Positions 27,264 to 35,129 of a DNA stretch of 64,000 nucleotides are shown here, in pieces (position 1 is the first letter of the stretch; the number at the start of each line of letters is the position of its first letter). The stretch lies in the NCBI RefSeq assembly GCF_900167905.1, contig NZ_FUYZ01000001.1:609001-673000 (forward strand), given 5' to 3'. The position numbers and the translations under genes are program-made. Under the pieces are notes generated by a model. That model had not been told where the DNA came from. It was given only the letters and a program-made list of their open reading frames with translations, and made no database searches. This DNA comes from Soonwooa buanensis (lineage in GTDB: Bacteria; Bacteroidota; Bacteroidia; Flavobacteriales; Weeksellaceae).

Positions 27264-27653
27264 TTATACATGATTAAAACTCTGCATCGCCCCTTGCCCG
27301 AATGACCAATTATCTTTTTCGTTTTCGAGTAACGTGATAATGACATCATCGGTTCTTAGCGATGTATTTTGTGCAACAAGCTCTGCAATCCTAGAATATA
27401 GTTTCTCCTTTTGTTCGGTTGTTCTACCCTTTGCCGCAATTATCTGCACAAAAACAATACTATCAGTATGTGCTACATCTAGATAAGTTTTAGGATATTT
27501 TAATTGAGGTTGCTTCAGGGCTTCAATAATATGGAAATAATCATCAACAGGAACATTAAAATGTTCTATCAAAGATTGATGAATAGATTTAGAAATAGCG
27601 TCTTGTGTTTCTGAAGAATGTGACTTCGACAACGAAATTCGCACTAATGGCAT
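27264..27653 (-). CDS. tautomerase-superfamily protein
   Basis: A 129-residue protein with the 4-oxalocrotonate tautomerase/MIF-like fold. The frame is open further upstream, but the ATG at 27653 gives MPLVRISL, placing Pro directly after the initiator Met; this Pro is the catalytic base of the superfamily after Met removal, which decides the start. The C-terminal WSFGQGAMQ segment is typical of the longer tautomerase_2-type group. It probably acts on a small keto-enol or halogenated substrate, which cannot be named. Single gene. Confidence 0.85.
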   Translation of the reverse strand: MPLVRISLSKSHSSETQDAISKSIHQSLIEHFNVPVDDYFHIIEALKQPQLKYPKTYLDVAHTDSIVFVQIIAAKGRTTEQKEKLYSRIAELVAQNTSLRTDDVIITLLENEKDNWSFGQGAMQSFNHV

Positions 27654-27782
27654 AAGAATATTTGTTTTAAAATAAAACCAAATATAAATGAATAACAATA
27701 ACTAAATATGACTAAAACTTTAAATTTATATTAAAATTAATCTTATTGAGTTTAAAAAATTCTATTTCGACAATATAACTTT

Positions 27783-27895
27783 CCACCACGTTGTTGCGCC
27801 CCGGATGGAACGGCATGTTGGAGCTCGCGCCGCAGGCGCTGGCAAATGCGCTGGCGCGGCGCAGCGACTAGTGACAGCCGGAAATGGCGCCCAAA
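27783..27895 (-). repeat. GC-rich intergenic repeat A
   Basis: Read on the minus strand it starts with GGGCGCCATTTCC (27880-27892 region), runs through GCTGTCACTAGTCGCT, a GC-rich middle of G/C palindromes, and ends with a 33-nt block at 27794-27826 that includes ATGCCGTTCCATC and GGGGCGC. Both outer blocks recur in repeat B at 35.2 kb (single differences), with an unrelated middle. It directly follows the terminator of the cyclophilin-FKBP gene. No protein is encoded; the 167-codon frame over it is chance. Confidence 0.8.
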
Positions 27896-27925
27896 TAAAA
27901 AAGCTGCTTCCGTAGAAACAGCTCT
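27896..27925 (-). terminator. intrinsic terminator of the cyclophilin-FKBP gene
   Basis: On the minus strand GAGCTGTTTC, loop TACG, GAAGCAGCT then T6. Nearly the same hairpin is found at 41593-41630. Confidence 0.88.
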
Positions 27926-27950
27926 TTTCAGTTTTATGTTTGGGAGAGAA

Positions 27951-29048
27951 TTAACCTCCGACTTTCACCAATTCTACGTCGAAAATCAACCAAGCATTAG
28001 CAGGAATCACCCCACCAGCACCTCTTTCGCCGTAACCAAGACTTGCCGGAATCAACAATGTTGCTGCTTCACCTTCTTTAAGCAGTTGTATACCTTCGTC
28101 CCAACCTTTGATCACTTGTCCAACGCCAATCGGGATTTGGATAGGCTCTCCTCTTTTGAAAGAGTTATCGAACTCTTCTCCATCAACCAATTTACCAGCG
28201 TAATGCACAGAAACTACATCGCCAGTTTTTGGCGCTTTTCCAGATGGGTTAGATTTAGTGATTTTATAAAACAAACCAGACGGCGTCGACTGCATACCAG
28301 CTTTCAACTCGTTAACCAATTTGTCTTGATTCGCTTGGAATTCTTGTAACTTTTTAAGACGATCCGCTTCTTCCTTAGCAGCGAAAGCTTTGTTTTTTTC
28401 TTCGATTTTAGCTTTTCCTTCTTCGAAAGTTTTTGCAGGATCGTATTTTTTATATTGATCTCCTTTGCTGAAAACCGTTAATTTTTGAAGAACGATATCT
28501 TCTTTTGGTTTGTCGTTAGGACCTTTTTCAACATTTGCGATGGTGTCGATAACGTCTTCACCTTTTACAACTTTCCCGAAGATTGTATGTCTACCATCCA
28601 ACCAAGGCGTCGCTACTTCTGTAATGAAGAACTGAGAACCGTTGGTATTAGGACCAGAATTCGCCATAGAAAGGATTCCTTTTCCTGTATGTTTTAGGTC
28701 ATTTTTCTCATCAGCAAATTTGTAGCCTGGATCGCCCATTCCTGTTCCTTGTGGATCTCCACCTTGGATCATGAAATCTTTGATCACGCGGTGAAAAATT
28801 GTCCCATCATAAAATGGTACTTTATCCGCTTTAGCTTTATTTGGGATTTTACCTTCCGCTAATCCTACGAAGTTAGCCACCGTAACTGGCGCTTTTTCGT
28901 CTTCTAATTTGATTAGCATTTCACCTTTTGATGTTTGCATTTTCGCATACAAACCATCCGAAAGACTGTTGTAAGTTTCTTTGTCTATTTCCAATGTTTT
29001 ACAATTTAATAATGTTAATACTACCGGTACAAATAGTAATTTTTTCAT
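27951..29048 (-). CDS. cyclophilin-FKBP fusion lipoprotein (peptidyl-prolyl isomerase)
   Basis: A 365-residue lipoprotein with two unrelated prolyl-isomerase folds. The signal peptide ends in a LLNC lipobox (Cys16). Residues about 38-190 are a cyclophilin domain (FHRVIKDFMIQGGDPQGTGMG, GILSMANSGPNTNGSQFFI). A charged helix (about 205-250) leads to a C-terminal FKBP domain (about 270-365; VSVHYAGKLVDGEEFDNSF, IKGWDEGIQLLKEGEAATLLIPASLGYGERG). It should speed folding of exported proteins at the periplasmic side of a membrane. It is 13 bp downstream of a second FKBP gene, so the two form one operon. Confidence 0.93.
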   Translation of the reverse strand: MKKLLFVPVVLTLLNCKTLEIDKETYNSLSDGLYAKMQTSKGEMLIKLEDEKAPVTVANFVGLAEGKIPNKAKADKVPFYDGTIFHRVIKDFMIQGGDPQGTGMGDPGYKFADEKNDLKHTGKGILSMANSGPNTNGSQFFITEVATPWLDGRHTIFGKVVKGEDVIDTIANVEKGPNDKPKEDIVLQKLTVFSKGDQYKKYDPAKTFEEGKAKIEEKNKAFAAKEEADRLKKLQEFQANQDKLVNELKAGMQSTPSGLFYKITKSNPSGKAPKTGDVVSVHYAGKLVDGEEFDNSFKRGEPIQIPIGVGQVIKGWDEGIQLLKEGEAATLLIPASLGYGERGAGGVIPANAWLIFDVELVKVGG

Positions 29049-29061
29049 ATATATCTTTTAA

Positions 29062-29571
29062 TTAAAGTGTCTTTATTTTAACAATAATCGGCATGTCACT
29101 GCTTATCTTGTCATTATCACCATAGGATCCAAAAGCTAATGCTGACGGAATAAGAAGTATTGCTTCCGATCCTTTCTTCATGTGTCGAACGGCATCTTCT
29201 ACAGGTCTTAGGTCATCAAACTTTCCTAATTCTTGATCTTTGATTTGTTTAGCGTTTTCGTATAATTTAACCATATCAAAATCATAGATATCGTAAGTGT
29301 AACTGACTTTTTCGCCATCATTTTTCTTCGGTTCCGAAGTTAGGTTTTCAATATCCACCCAATAGTTCATGCCCATTGGATAGTATTTTTTATCCTGACT
29401 TTTAATCCATTCTTGTATCTGATGGCGCTCTTCATTATTCAAGTTTTTATTTCTTGTTTTTGAAGCTTCCATCTCGTCATGGCTAACTACAGTTGTCGTG
29501 GAGTCGTAGATTGGACTTTGCTTTGCGCAAGAACCCAACATTGCAATACTGATAAGAATTATTTTTTTCAT
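29062..29571 (-). CDS. gldI: GldI-like FKBP-type prolyl isomerase lipoprotein
   Basis: A 169-residue lipoprotein with a MLGSC lipobox (Cys15). The middle has the GldI-type block RHQIQEWIKSQDKKYYPMGMNYWV, and the rest is an FKBP fold (KVSYTYDIYDFD, AVRHMKKGSEAILLIPSALAFGSYG). GldI is a gliding-associated folding factor in gliding Flavobacteriia; homologues occur in non-gliding relatives too, so motility is not implied. Several FKBP active-site aromatics are not obvious, so catalysis is uncertain. First gene of the operon with the cyclophilin-FKBP lipoprotein. Confidence 0.82.
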   Translation of the reverse strand: MKKIILISIAMLGSCAKQSPIYDSTTTVVSHDEMEASKTRNKNLNNEERHQIQEWIKSQDKKYYPMGMNYWVDIENLTSEPKKNDGEKVSYTYDIYDFDMVKLYENAKQIKDQELGKFDDLRPVEDAVRHMKKGSEAILLIPSALAFGSYGDNDKISSDMPIIVKIKTL

Positions 29572-29625
29572 AAATACTGTGCGAAAATAAGAAATTATTA
29601 GTCATTTCTTTACATATATGGACAC

Positions 29626-29651
29626 AAAAAAAGTCGGTTAAAACCGACTTT
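29626..29651 (-). terminator. intrinsic terminator of ilvE
   Basis: A 10-bp stem (AAAGTCGGTT/AACCGACTTT) almost without a loop, with seven T residues on the minus strand, 20 bases after the ilvE stop. Confidence 0.88.
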
Positions 29652-29671
29652 ATGATATTTTAAGAGATATT

Positions 29672-30733
29672 TTAGTATTTTTTATCAACCTTAACTCTCC
29701 ATCCGAATGGATCTTCAGCGTGGTTAGTTTGGATATCAACCAAAGCTTTTTTAAGGATGAAAGCAAAACTATCTTCGTCTGCCAATGTAGGAAGTGCAAA
29801 CTTCTCATCACCATAACCAATAGCTTCGAATCTTGTTGTTACAACTGCTGTACCAACGCCCCAAGCTTCTTTTAGACTACCATCTTTAAGTGCTGCAACA
29901 ACATCAGCTACTTTAACATCACCAACAACTACGTCGATACCGTTACGCTCTGCTAATTGTAAGAAACTATCTCTTGTAACACCATCCAAGATCTTTTCAG
30001 AAGTTTTTGGCGTGTAGATTGTGTCATTGATACGTACAAAAACGTTCATCGTTCCACTTTCTTCGAAATATTCGTGTGTTGCATCATCTGTCCAAATTAC
30101 TTGATCATAACCTTCATCAATTGCTAATTGCGTTGGATAAAAAGAAGCTGCATAATTACCAGCTGCTTTTGCAAAACCAACACCTCCGTTAGCTGAACGA
30201 GAATAATAATCTGAAATCTTCACAGATACTGGCGCAGAATAATAACTCTTAGCTGGCGTTGCAACAATCGCAAACATATATTTGTTAGACACTCTAGCTT
30301 TTAAAACTTCTTCCGTTGCAAAAACTACTGGACGAATGTATAATGACATACCTTCTCCTTTCGGGATCCATTCTCTATCGATATCAACCAAAGCATTAAG
30401 CCCGTCGATAAAAGCTTCTCTTGGGATTTCTGGAATCGCAAGACGCTTTGCTGACTTATTAATTCTTTCAAAATTCTTTTCAGGACGGAATAAGAAGATA
30501 TCATCGTTTTCGTCTTTGTAAGCCTTCATCCCTTCGAAACAAGCTTGCCCGTAGTTAACCCCCATCATCGCTGGCGTGAAAGGAAGTGGTCCGTAAGGAA
30601 CTAATTTAACATCACCCCATTTTCCGTTTTCGTACTCACAAATAATCATGTGATCGATAAAAGTATCTCCGAACGAAAAGTTATTAGGATCAAAAGTAGG
30701 TAGCTTAGAATTTTCTGTCTTTTGAATTATCAT
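29672..30733 (-). CDS. ilvE: branched-chain amino acid aminotransferase
   Basis: A 353-residue fold-type IV PLP enzyme that interconverts Val/Leu/Ile with their keto acids. The PLP Lys lies in GGVGFAKAAGNYAAS, and the following QVIWTDDATHEYFEESGTMN block with Glu/Ser/Gly is diagnostic of class-IV transaminases. GVTRDSFLQLA and GVGTAVVTT complete the cofactor phosphate site. Length fits the longer IlvE type. Single gene with its own -7 element and terminator, divergent from mnmD. Confidence 0.95.
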   Translation of the reverse strand: MIIQKTENSKLPTFDPNNFSFGDTFIDHMIICEYENGKWGDVKLVPYGPLPFTPAMMGVNYGQACFEGMKAYKDENDDIFLFRPEKNFERINKSAKRLAIPEIPREAFIDGLNALVDIDREWIPKGEGMSLYIRPVVFATEEVLKARVSNKYMFAIVATPAKSYYSAPVSVKISDYYSRSANGGVGFAKAAGNYAASFYPTQLAIDEGYDQVIWTDDATHEYFEESGTMNVFVRINDTIYTPKTSEKILDGVTRDSFLQLAERNGIDVVVGDVKVADVVAALKDGSLKEAWGVGTAVVTTRFEAIGYGDEKFALPTLADEDSFAFILKKALVDIQTNHAEDPFGWRVKVDKKY

Positions 30734-30758
30734 TTTTGAAATTTTTTATGTAGTCTTA

Positions 30759-30766
30759 CAAATATA
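30759..30766 (-). promoter_or_regulatory. -7 element of ilvE
   Basis: TATATTTG on the minus strand, 26 bases before the ilvE ATG. Confidence 0.55.
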
Positions 30767-30797
30767 TAATAATTTTTTAAATCTCAAAAATTAAGTT

Positions 30798-30805
30798 TAT
30801 ATTTG
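30798..30805 (+). promoter_or_regulatory. -7 element of mnmD
   Basis: TATATTTG ending 12 bases before the mnmD ATG at 30818, so the predicted leader is only about 5-8 nt. The TTG that opens the longer frame (30803) is inside this element and is therefore not the start. Confidence 0.6.
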
Positions 30806-30817
30806 AAAAAAAAGAAT

Positions 30818-31492
30818 ATGAATCGCGAAATTATCACGACTCTAGACGGAAGTAAAACACTATATATCAAAGACTTAAACGAAACCTATCATTCTCACAA
30901 CGGGGCTTTACAAGAAGCAGAACATGTATTTATCAAAAATGGATTAATAAAAATAAATCATTACCAATTTAACATTCTTGAACTAGGATTTGGGACAGGT
31001 CTTAACGTTTTAGTAACAATTAATGCATTATTACGAAATGACAAAAATCATATAATTCATTACTTTGGCATCGAAAAATATCCCATTTCCAATGACGAAC
31101 TTCTTGCCCTAGATTATGCAAAACTTTTTGACAATCCCGAAATTTCTGAAATTGAAAAGAAAATACATGCTGCTAATTGGGGTGAAGCGACAGAAATTAT
31201 CCCAAACTTTTTTTTAACAAAGATAAAAGCTGATTTCTTTGATATTAAAAACTTAGAACTTCCAAAAATTGATTTGGTGTATTTCGATTGTTTTGGTGCG
31301 AAAGTGCAACCTGATCTTTGGGAAAAACCTCTTATCGAAATCGTTGCTAACACAATGAATATAGATGGACTTCTAACAACATATTCTTCTAAAGGCAGTC
31401 TGAAACGCGCTTTGAAAGAATTAAACTTCTCAGTACAAAAACTGGCAGGCCCTCCCGGAAAGCGAGAAATGATTAATGCTATTAAACTTTAG
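30818..31492 (+). CDS. mnmD: MnmD-type tRNA (5-methylaminomethyl-2-thiouridine) methyltransferase
   Basis: A 224-residue Rossmann methyltransferase of the MnmC N-domain/DUF752 type. The N terminus has TYHSHNGALQEAEHVFI, the family's substrate segment, and the SAM site is ILELGFGTGLNVL. DLVYFDCFGAKVQPDLW holds the acidic DxFxxxxxPxxW active-site motif. The C terminus PPGKREMINA matches the end of the family. It finishes the mnm5s2U34 wobble base as a stand-alone protein without the MnmC oxidase half, as in many non-proteobacteria. Start is ATG 30818. Confidence 0.9.
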   Translation: MNREIITTLDGSKTLYIKDLNETYHSHNGALQEAEHVFIKNGLIKINHYQFNILELGFGTGLNVLVTINALLRNDKNHIIHYFGIEKYPISNDELLALDYAKLFDNPEISEIEKKIHAANWGEATEIIPNFFLTKIKADFFDIKNLELPKIDLVYFDCFGAKVQPDLWEKPLIEIVANTMNIDGLLTTYSSKGSLKRALKELNFSVQKLAGPPGKREMINAIKL

Positions 31493-31565
31493 TCAACACT
31501 TTAATTCAAACTTCCGCAATTCTGTTTTAAATAAAAGACCTATATTTATAAAAGAAAAACTTAAC

Positions 31566-31979
31566 ATGATAGACAAGATTAACCTTCGCGTGTACGGAAT
31601 ATGTATAAAAAATAAATCAGTATTGGCTTTACATGAAGAATATGCTGGCGAACATCTTCTTAAACTTCCTGGCGGCGGATTAGAGTTCGGTGAAAGCGTT
31701 ATCGAATGTTTAAAAAGAGAGTTCAATGAAGAGTTAAATCTTGACATCAAAGTAGTAAGTCATTTCTACACGCAAGAAGATTTTTTGGTTTCGAGGTTTC
31801 GAGATAATGAACAGTTAATGACTATATATTATCTGTGCGAAATCATCAACGAAGAAGATATGTTGATTATTGACCCTTGCATCGAGACAGCAGAATGGGT
31901 TCCCTTTGACCAAGAAAACCCATTTCCACTACCAATCGACAATATTGTTTTTGAAAAATTAAAACAACAGTATCTATAA
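31566..31979 (+). CDS. Nudix hydrolase
   Basis: A 137-residue protein. The Nudix box runs over about residues 36-58, with LPGGGLEFGESVIECLKREF followed by NEELNL. The four acidic/basic catalytic residues (G-x5-E-x7-REUxEE) are present, but the Gly after xEE is Asn. It presumably hydrolyses a nucleoside-diphosphate-linked compound; substrate unknown. The frame is open upstream, but ATG 31566 (MIDKINLRVYG) is the natural start. It follows mnmD by 73 bases on the same strand. Confidence 0.87.
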   Translation: MIDKINLRVYGICIKNKSVLALHEEYAGEHLLKLPGGGLEFGESVIECLKREFNEELNLDIKVVSHFYTQEDFLVSRFRDNEQLMTIYYLCEIINEEDMLIIDPCIETAEWVPFDQENPFPLPIDNIVFEKLKQQYL

Positions 31980-31990
31980 CTAACTAATTA

Positions 31991-32704
31991 CTATTTTTCC
32001 ATTTTAAAATCTTGATAACCTGGATAAGGTTGTAGATAACCATAATTCCAGTTACTTATCAAAAGGCTTTCGATAAAATTATCTTCACGATATTTATGCG
32101 GATCATAAGGTGTTTTTAGGCTTACATCTGCCATATTCCCTTTAACATTCCACCAGAAAGCACTCCAACCACCACGCAGCTCACGGATAATTTCATATAC
32201 CGTTTTGCCAGTAGCACGATTCATTAATTTTGCAAATACTTGACCTTCCGTCGTCGTCAAATCGCGCAATTGCTTTTCATATTCGTTCGCCAATTCTTCT
32301 TGACGTTTTTTAATATACTTCGCTTTTGATCTTTCGTCCATTGTTGCCGTTTCGTTTTCTAAACCTCGATATTGCTCGAGTGCATGTAGAAATAGCGGAT
32401 ACACACGATTTAGCTTTTTATTTAGAAAAAAATAAAAATTACGATCTAACTGGTTATTAAATTTTGGATTTGCTCTAATTAGCAACTCATCCATCACAAT
32501 CACTTGCTCCCCATTGATATCATAGATTTTAGCTTTTTGAACTTCATCATAATAATACCAATTCCCGAACTCATCTTTTTTTAGTTTGTCTTTTGGCATT
32601 TCGCTTAGCGCTTTAGGAACCTGATTAAGATCAGAATCATTTTGAGCCATTGCATAAGCGCCTACAAAGATGCTTAAAACTAAAAATAACTTATAAAATT
32701 TCAT
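31991..32704 (-). CDS. DUF4294 family exported protein
   Basis: A 237-residue Bacteroidota-specific protein with an N-terminal signal peptide (MKFYKLFLVLSIFVGAYAMA, cleavage before Gln). The DUF4294 core is an alpha-helical and aromatic domain with NRVYPLFLHALEQYRGLENE, RQEELANEYEKQLRDLTTTE, and RGGWSAFWWNVKGNMADVSL. Function unknown; it is present throughout the phylum. I chose ATG 32704 rather than an upstream ATG at 32734, because it starts the signal peptide cleanly. Divergent from the M42 peptidase. Confidence 0.85.
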   Translation of the reverse strand: MKFYKLFLVLSIFVGAYAMAQNDSDLNQVPKALSEMPKDKLKKDEFGNWYYYDEVQKAKIYDINGEQVIVMDELLIRANPKFNNQLDRNFYFFLNKKLNRVYPLFLHALEQYRGLENETATMDERSKAKYIKKRQEELANEYEKQLRDLTTTEGQVFAKLMNRATGKTVYEIIRELRGGWSAFWWNVKGNMADVSLKTPYDPHKYREDNFIESLLISNWNYGYLQPYPGYQDFKMEK

Positions 32705-32755
32705 TACTTTTACCTCACAATTGGAGTTTGTCAATTATCAAAAATCATTCCTATT

Positions 32756-33832
32756 ATGAAATTTGAAAAAAAATCATTAAAATTTTTACAAGAATATCTT
32801 AATGTAGCCTCTCCTACTGGCTACGAACACGCTGGACAAAAAATTTGGACAGACTATATCAAAAACTATGTCGATAAGATAGAATACGATCATTACGGAA
32901 CCGCTTATGGTATCATAAATCCCGAAGCCGACTTCAAAGTTGTGATTGAAGCGCATGCCGACGAAATCAGCTGGTATGTTAACTATATTACAGATGATGG
33001 TTTAATATATGTTATCAGAAATGGTGGATCAGACCAAACCATCGCACCTTCGAAAGTGGTAAATATCCATGGCGAAAAAGGCGTAGTGAAAGGCGTTTTC
33101 GGTTGGCCAGCAATCCATACCAGAAGTGCTAATCAAAACGAGCCAACTCCAAAAATCGAAAATATCTTTATCGATTGCGGCGCAACAACCAAACAAGAAG
33201 TTGAAGATTTAGGAATTTACGTTGGTTGTATGATTACTTATCCTGATGAGTTTTTTGAATTAAACGATCGTTACTTTGTTTGTCGTGCTTTAGACAACAG
33301 AATCGGTGGTTTTATGATTGCCGAAGTTGCTCGTCTTTTAAAAGAGAATAAAAAGAAACTCCCATTTGGACTATACATCACCAATTCAGTACAAGAAGAA
33401 GTTGGTCTTTATGGTGCGCAGATGATTGCAGACACTATCAAACCAAATATTGCGATTGTTACAGATGTTACGCACGATACGACAACACCGATGATCGATA
33501 AGAAAAAAGAAGGCGACCAAAAATGTGGCGACGGACCAGTCGTTTTCTTTGCGCCGAGTGTTCATCACACGATTAGAGAATTAATTGTTGACACTGCAAA
33601 AGGCAAGAAAATTCCTTTCCAACGCGCAGCAGCAAGCAGAGCAACAGGAACGGATACCGATGCTTTCGCACATTCTAATGGCGGCGTACCAAGTGCATTA
33701 ATTTCTTTGCCTTTGCGTTATATGCATACGACGGTAGAAATGGTTTCTAAAGAAGATGTAAGCAACGTGATTAAATTAATCTACGAAAGCCTTCTGAAAA
33801 TAAAACCAGACATGAATCTGAAATATCATTAA
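32756..33832 (+). CDS. M42 family metallopeptidase (glutamyl aminopeptidase/deblocking type)
   Basis: A 358-residue cytosolic di-metal aminopeptidase. Metal ligands and catalytic residues are visible in order: EAHADEISW (His), RALDNRIGG (Asp bridging), NSVQEEVGLYGA (Glu general base and metal Glu), VTDVTHDTTTP (Asp) and RYMHTTVEM (His). The family usually forms dodecameric tetrahedra that trim peptides. Followed by rpe on the same strand with a 40-base gap. Confidence 0.92.
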   Translation: MKFEKKSLKFLQEYLNVASPTGYEHAGQKIWTDYIKNYVDKIEYDHYGTAYGIINPEADFKVVIEAHADEISWYVNYITDDGLIYVIRNGGSDQTIAPSKVVNIHGEKGVVKGVFGWPAIHTRSANQNEPTPKIENIFIDCGATTKQEVEDLGIYVGCMITYPDEFFELNDRYFVCRALDNRIGGFMIAEVARLLKENKKKLPFGLYITNSVQEEVGLYGAQMIADTIKPNIAIVTDVTHDTTTPMIDKKKEGDQKCGDGPVVFFAPSVHHTIRELIVDTAKGKKIPFQRAAASRATGTDTDAFAHSNGGVPSALISLPLRYMHTTVEMVSKEDVSNVIKLIYESLLKIKPDMNLKYH

Positions 33833-33872
33833 ATAAAATCTAAAACATAAAAAGTAAATCTAATTCGTAAAA

Positions 33873-34523
33873 ATGAAAAATAAATTAATCGCACCATCGC
33901 TTTTATCAGCGGATTTTGGAAATCTGCAACGCGACATCGAAATGCTAAATGAAAGTCAAGCAGATTGGTTACACGTTGATGTGATGGATGGTCGCTTTGT
34001 ACCAAACATTTCTTTTGGTTTTCCTGTGATGAAAACCGTGCAAGAACACGCAAAGAAATTTGTTGACGTTCATTTAATGATTGTTGAACCAGAAAAATAT
34101 GTGGACGAGTTCATCAACATGGGCGCAGACTTGGTTTCTGTACATTTGGAAGCTTGCACACATCTTCATCGCGTGATCAATCAAATCCAAGATAAAGGCG
34201 CAAAAGCAGGTGTTGTTCTTAATCCGGCGACGCCAGTTATTTTATTGGAAGACATTATCAAAGAAGTTGATTTGGTTTTAATAATGAGTGTAAACCCTGG
34301 CTTTGGAGGACAAAAATTCATTGAAAACACTTACAAAAAAGTGAAAGAAACCAAAGACATGATTTTGGATAACAACTCAACAGCTTTAATCCAAGTTGAT
34401 GGCGGTGTTAACCTAGACAACGCTTCTAAATTATTTGGCGCTGGCGCAGATGTTTTGGTTGCGGGGAACGCTGTTTTCGCTTCCGAAAATCCAGCAAAAA
34501 CCATCGAACTTTTAAAACTTTAA
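33873..34523 (+). CDS. rpe: ribulose-phosphate 3-epimerase
   Basis: A 216-residue TIM-barrel enzyme of the pentose phosphate pathway. The catalytic and metal residues are in SLLSADFGNL, WLHVDVMDGRFVPNISFG, DVHLMIVEP, MSVNPGFGGQKFI and QVDGGVNLDNA, in the standard order. Length is typical. It is last on the plus strand and shares a bidirectional terminator with ndk. Confidence 0.96.
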   Translation: MKNKLIAPSLLSADFGNLQRDIEMLNESQADWLHVDVMDGRFVPNISFGFPVMKTVQEHAKKFVDVHLMIVEPEKYVDEFINMGADLVSVHLEACTHLHRVINQIQDKGAKAGVVLNPATPVILLEDIIKEVDLVLIMSVNPGFGGQKFIENTYKKVKETKDMILDNNSTALIQVDGGVNLDNASKLFGAGADVLVAGNAVFASENPAKTIELLKL

Positions 34524-34548
34524 TTTTTAATTAAAGTTCTAAACAATA

Positions 34549-34578
34549 AAAAGCGACACCTTTTGGATGTCGCTTTTA
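34549..34578. terminator. bidirectional terminator between rpe and ndk
   Basis: A perfect 10-bp stem AAAAGCGACA/TGTCGCTTTT with loop CCTTTTGGA, A/T runs on both sides, centred between the two convergent stops. Confidence 0.9.
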
Positions 34579-34597
34579 TTTTTCTTAAAAAAATTTC

Positions 34598-35017
34598 TTA
34601 GAAAATTTCTCTTCCAGAAAAATGGAATTGCGCTTCGATTAAAGCATTCTCATCAGAGTCTGAACCGTGTACAGCATTTTCTCCAACGCTTCTTGCAAAC
34701 ATCTTTCTGATTGTACCTTCCGCAGCATCAGCAGGGTTAGTCGCACCGATTAATGTTCTGAAATCTTCCACAGCATTATCTTTTTCCAAAACTGCAGCAA
34801 CGATTGGCCCAGAAGACATAAAATCTACCAACTCACCATAGAAAGGTCTTTCTGAGTGAACTTCGTAGAATTTCTTAGCGTCAGCAATTGTAAGCTGAGT
34901 AAGTTTTAAAGCTTTGATCTTGAATCCTGCTTCTGCAATTTTCCCTAAAATAGCACCAATATGTCCATCTGCAACCGCATCTGGCTTAATCATGGTGAAT
35001 GTAATTTTTCCTGACAT
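34598..35017 (-). CDS. ndk: nucleoside diphosphate kinase
   Basis: A 139-residue enzyme that balances NTP pools through a phospho-histidine. [10 protein letters not shown] is the start block, and [18 protein letters not shown] is the Kpn loop region. The active-site motif is present as [12 protein letters not shown] with the catalytic His. Length is normal. Single gene with a -7 element 24 bases upstream. Confidence 0.96.
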   Translation of the reverse strand: MSGKITFTMIKPDAVADGHIGAILGKIAEAGFKIKALKLTQLTIADAKKFYEVHSERPFYGELVDFMSSGPIVAAVLEKDNAVEDFRTLIGATNPADAAEGTIRKMFARSVGENAVHGSDSDENALIEAQFHFSGREIF

Positions 35018-35040
35018 TGATTTTTTAATTATATACTGTG

Positions 35041-35048
35041 CAAATTTA
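35041..35048 (-). promoter_or_regulatory. -7 element of ndk
   Basis: TAAATTTG on the minus strand, 24 bases before the ndk ATG. A plus-strand -7 element lies only 12 bases away (35061-35068), pointing the other way. Confidence 0.6.
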
Positions 35049-35060
35049 CAATTTTTTATA

Positions 35061-35068
35061 TATATTTG
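35061..35068 (+). promoter_or_regulatory. -7 element facing the gene-free region
   Basis: TATATTTG on the plus strand with no annotated gene downstream. If used, transcription from about 35075 would end at the terminator at 35174-35197, giving an RNA of about 120 nt that includes the sigma-54-dependent RNA. Confidence 0.4.
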
Positions 35069-35104
35069 TCACTGAATTTCTCAATAAGAGATAGTAATAA
35101 TTTT

Positions 35105-35120
35105 TGGCACACAGTTTGCT
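35105..35120 (+). promoter_or_regulatory. sigma-54 (RpoN) type -24/-12 promoter
   Basis: TGGCAC, five bases, TTGCT. The invariant GG (35106-35107) and GC (35118-35119) are exactly 10 bases apart, as required for RpoN promoters, and both half sites match consensus. The predicted start is near 35130. No enhancer-binding regulator is encoded in this window. Confidence 0.65.
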
Positions 35121-35129
35121 ACTATTATT

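Noticed and set aside
27846..28349. A 167-codon plus-strand frame over repeat A and the end of the cyclophilin-FKBP gene
   Set aside because: Its first part lies in a non-coding repeat and the rest is antisense to a clear FKBP domain; composition is not protein-like.
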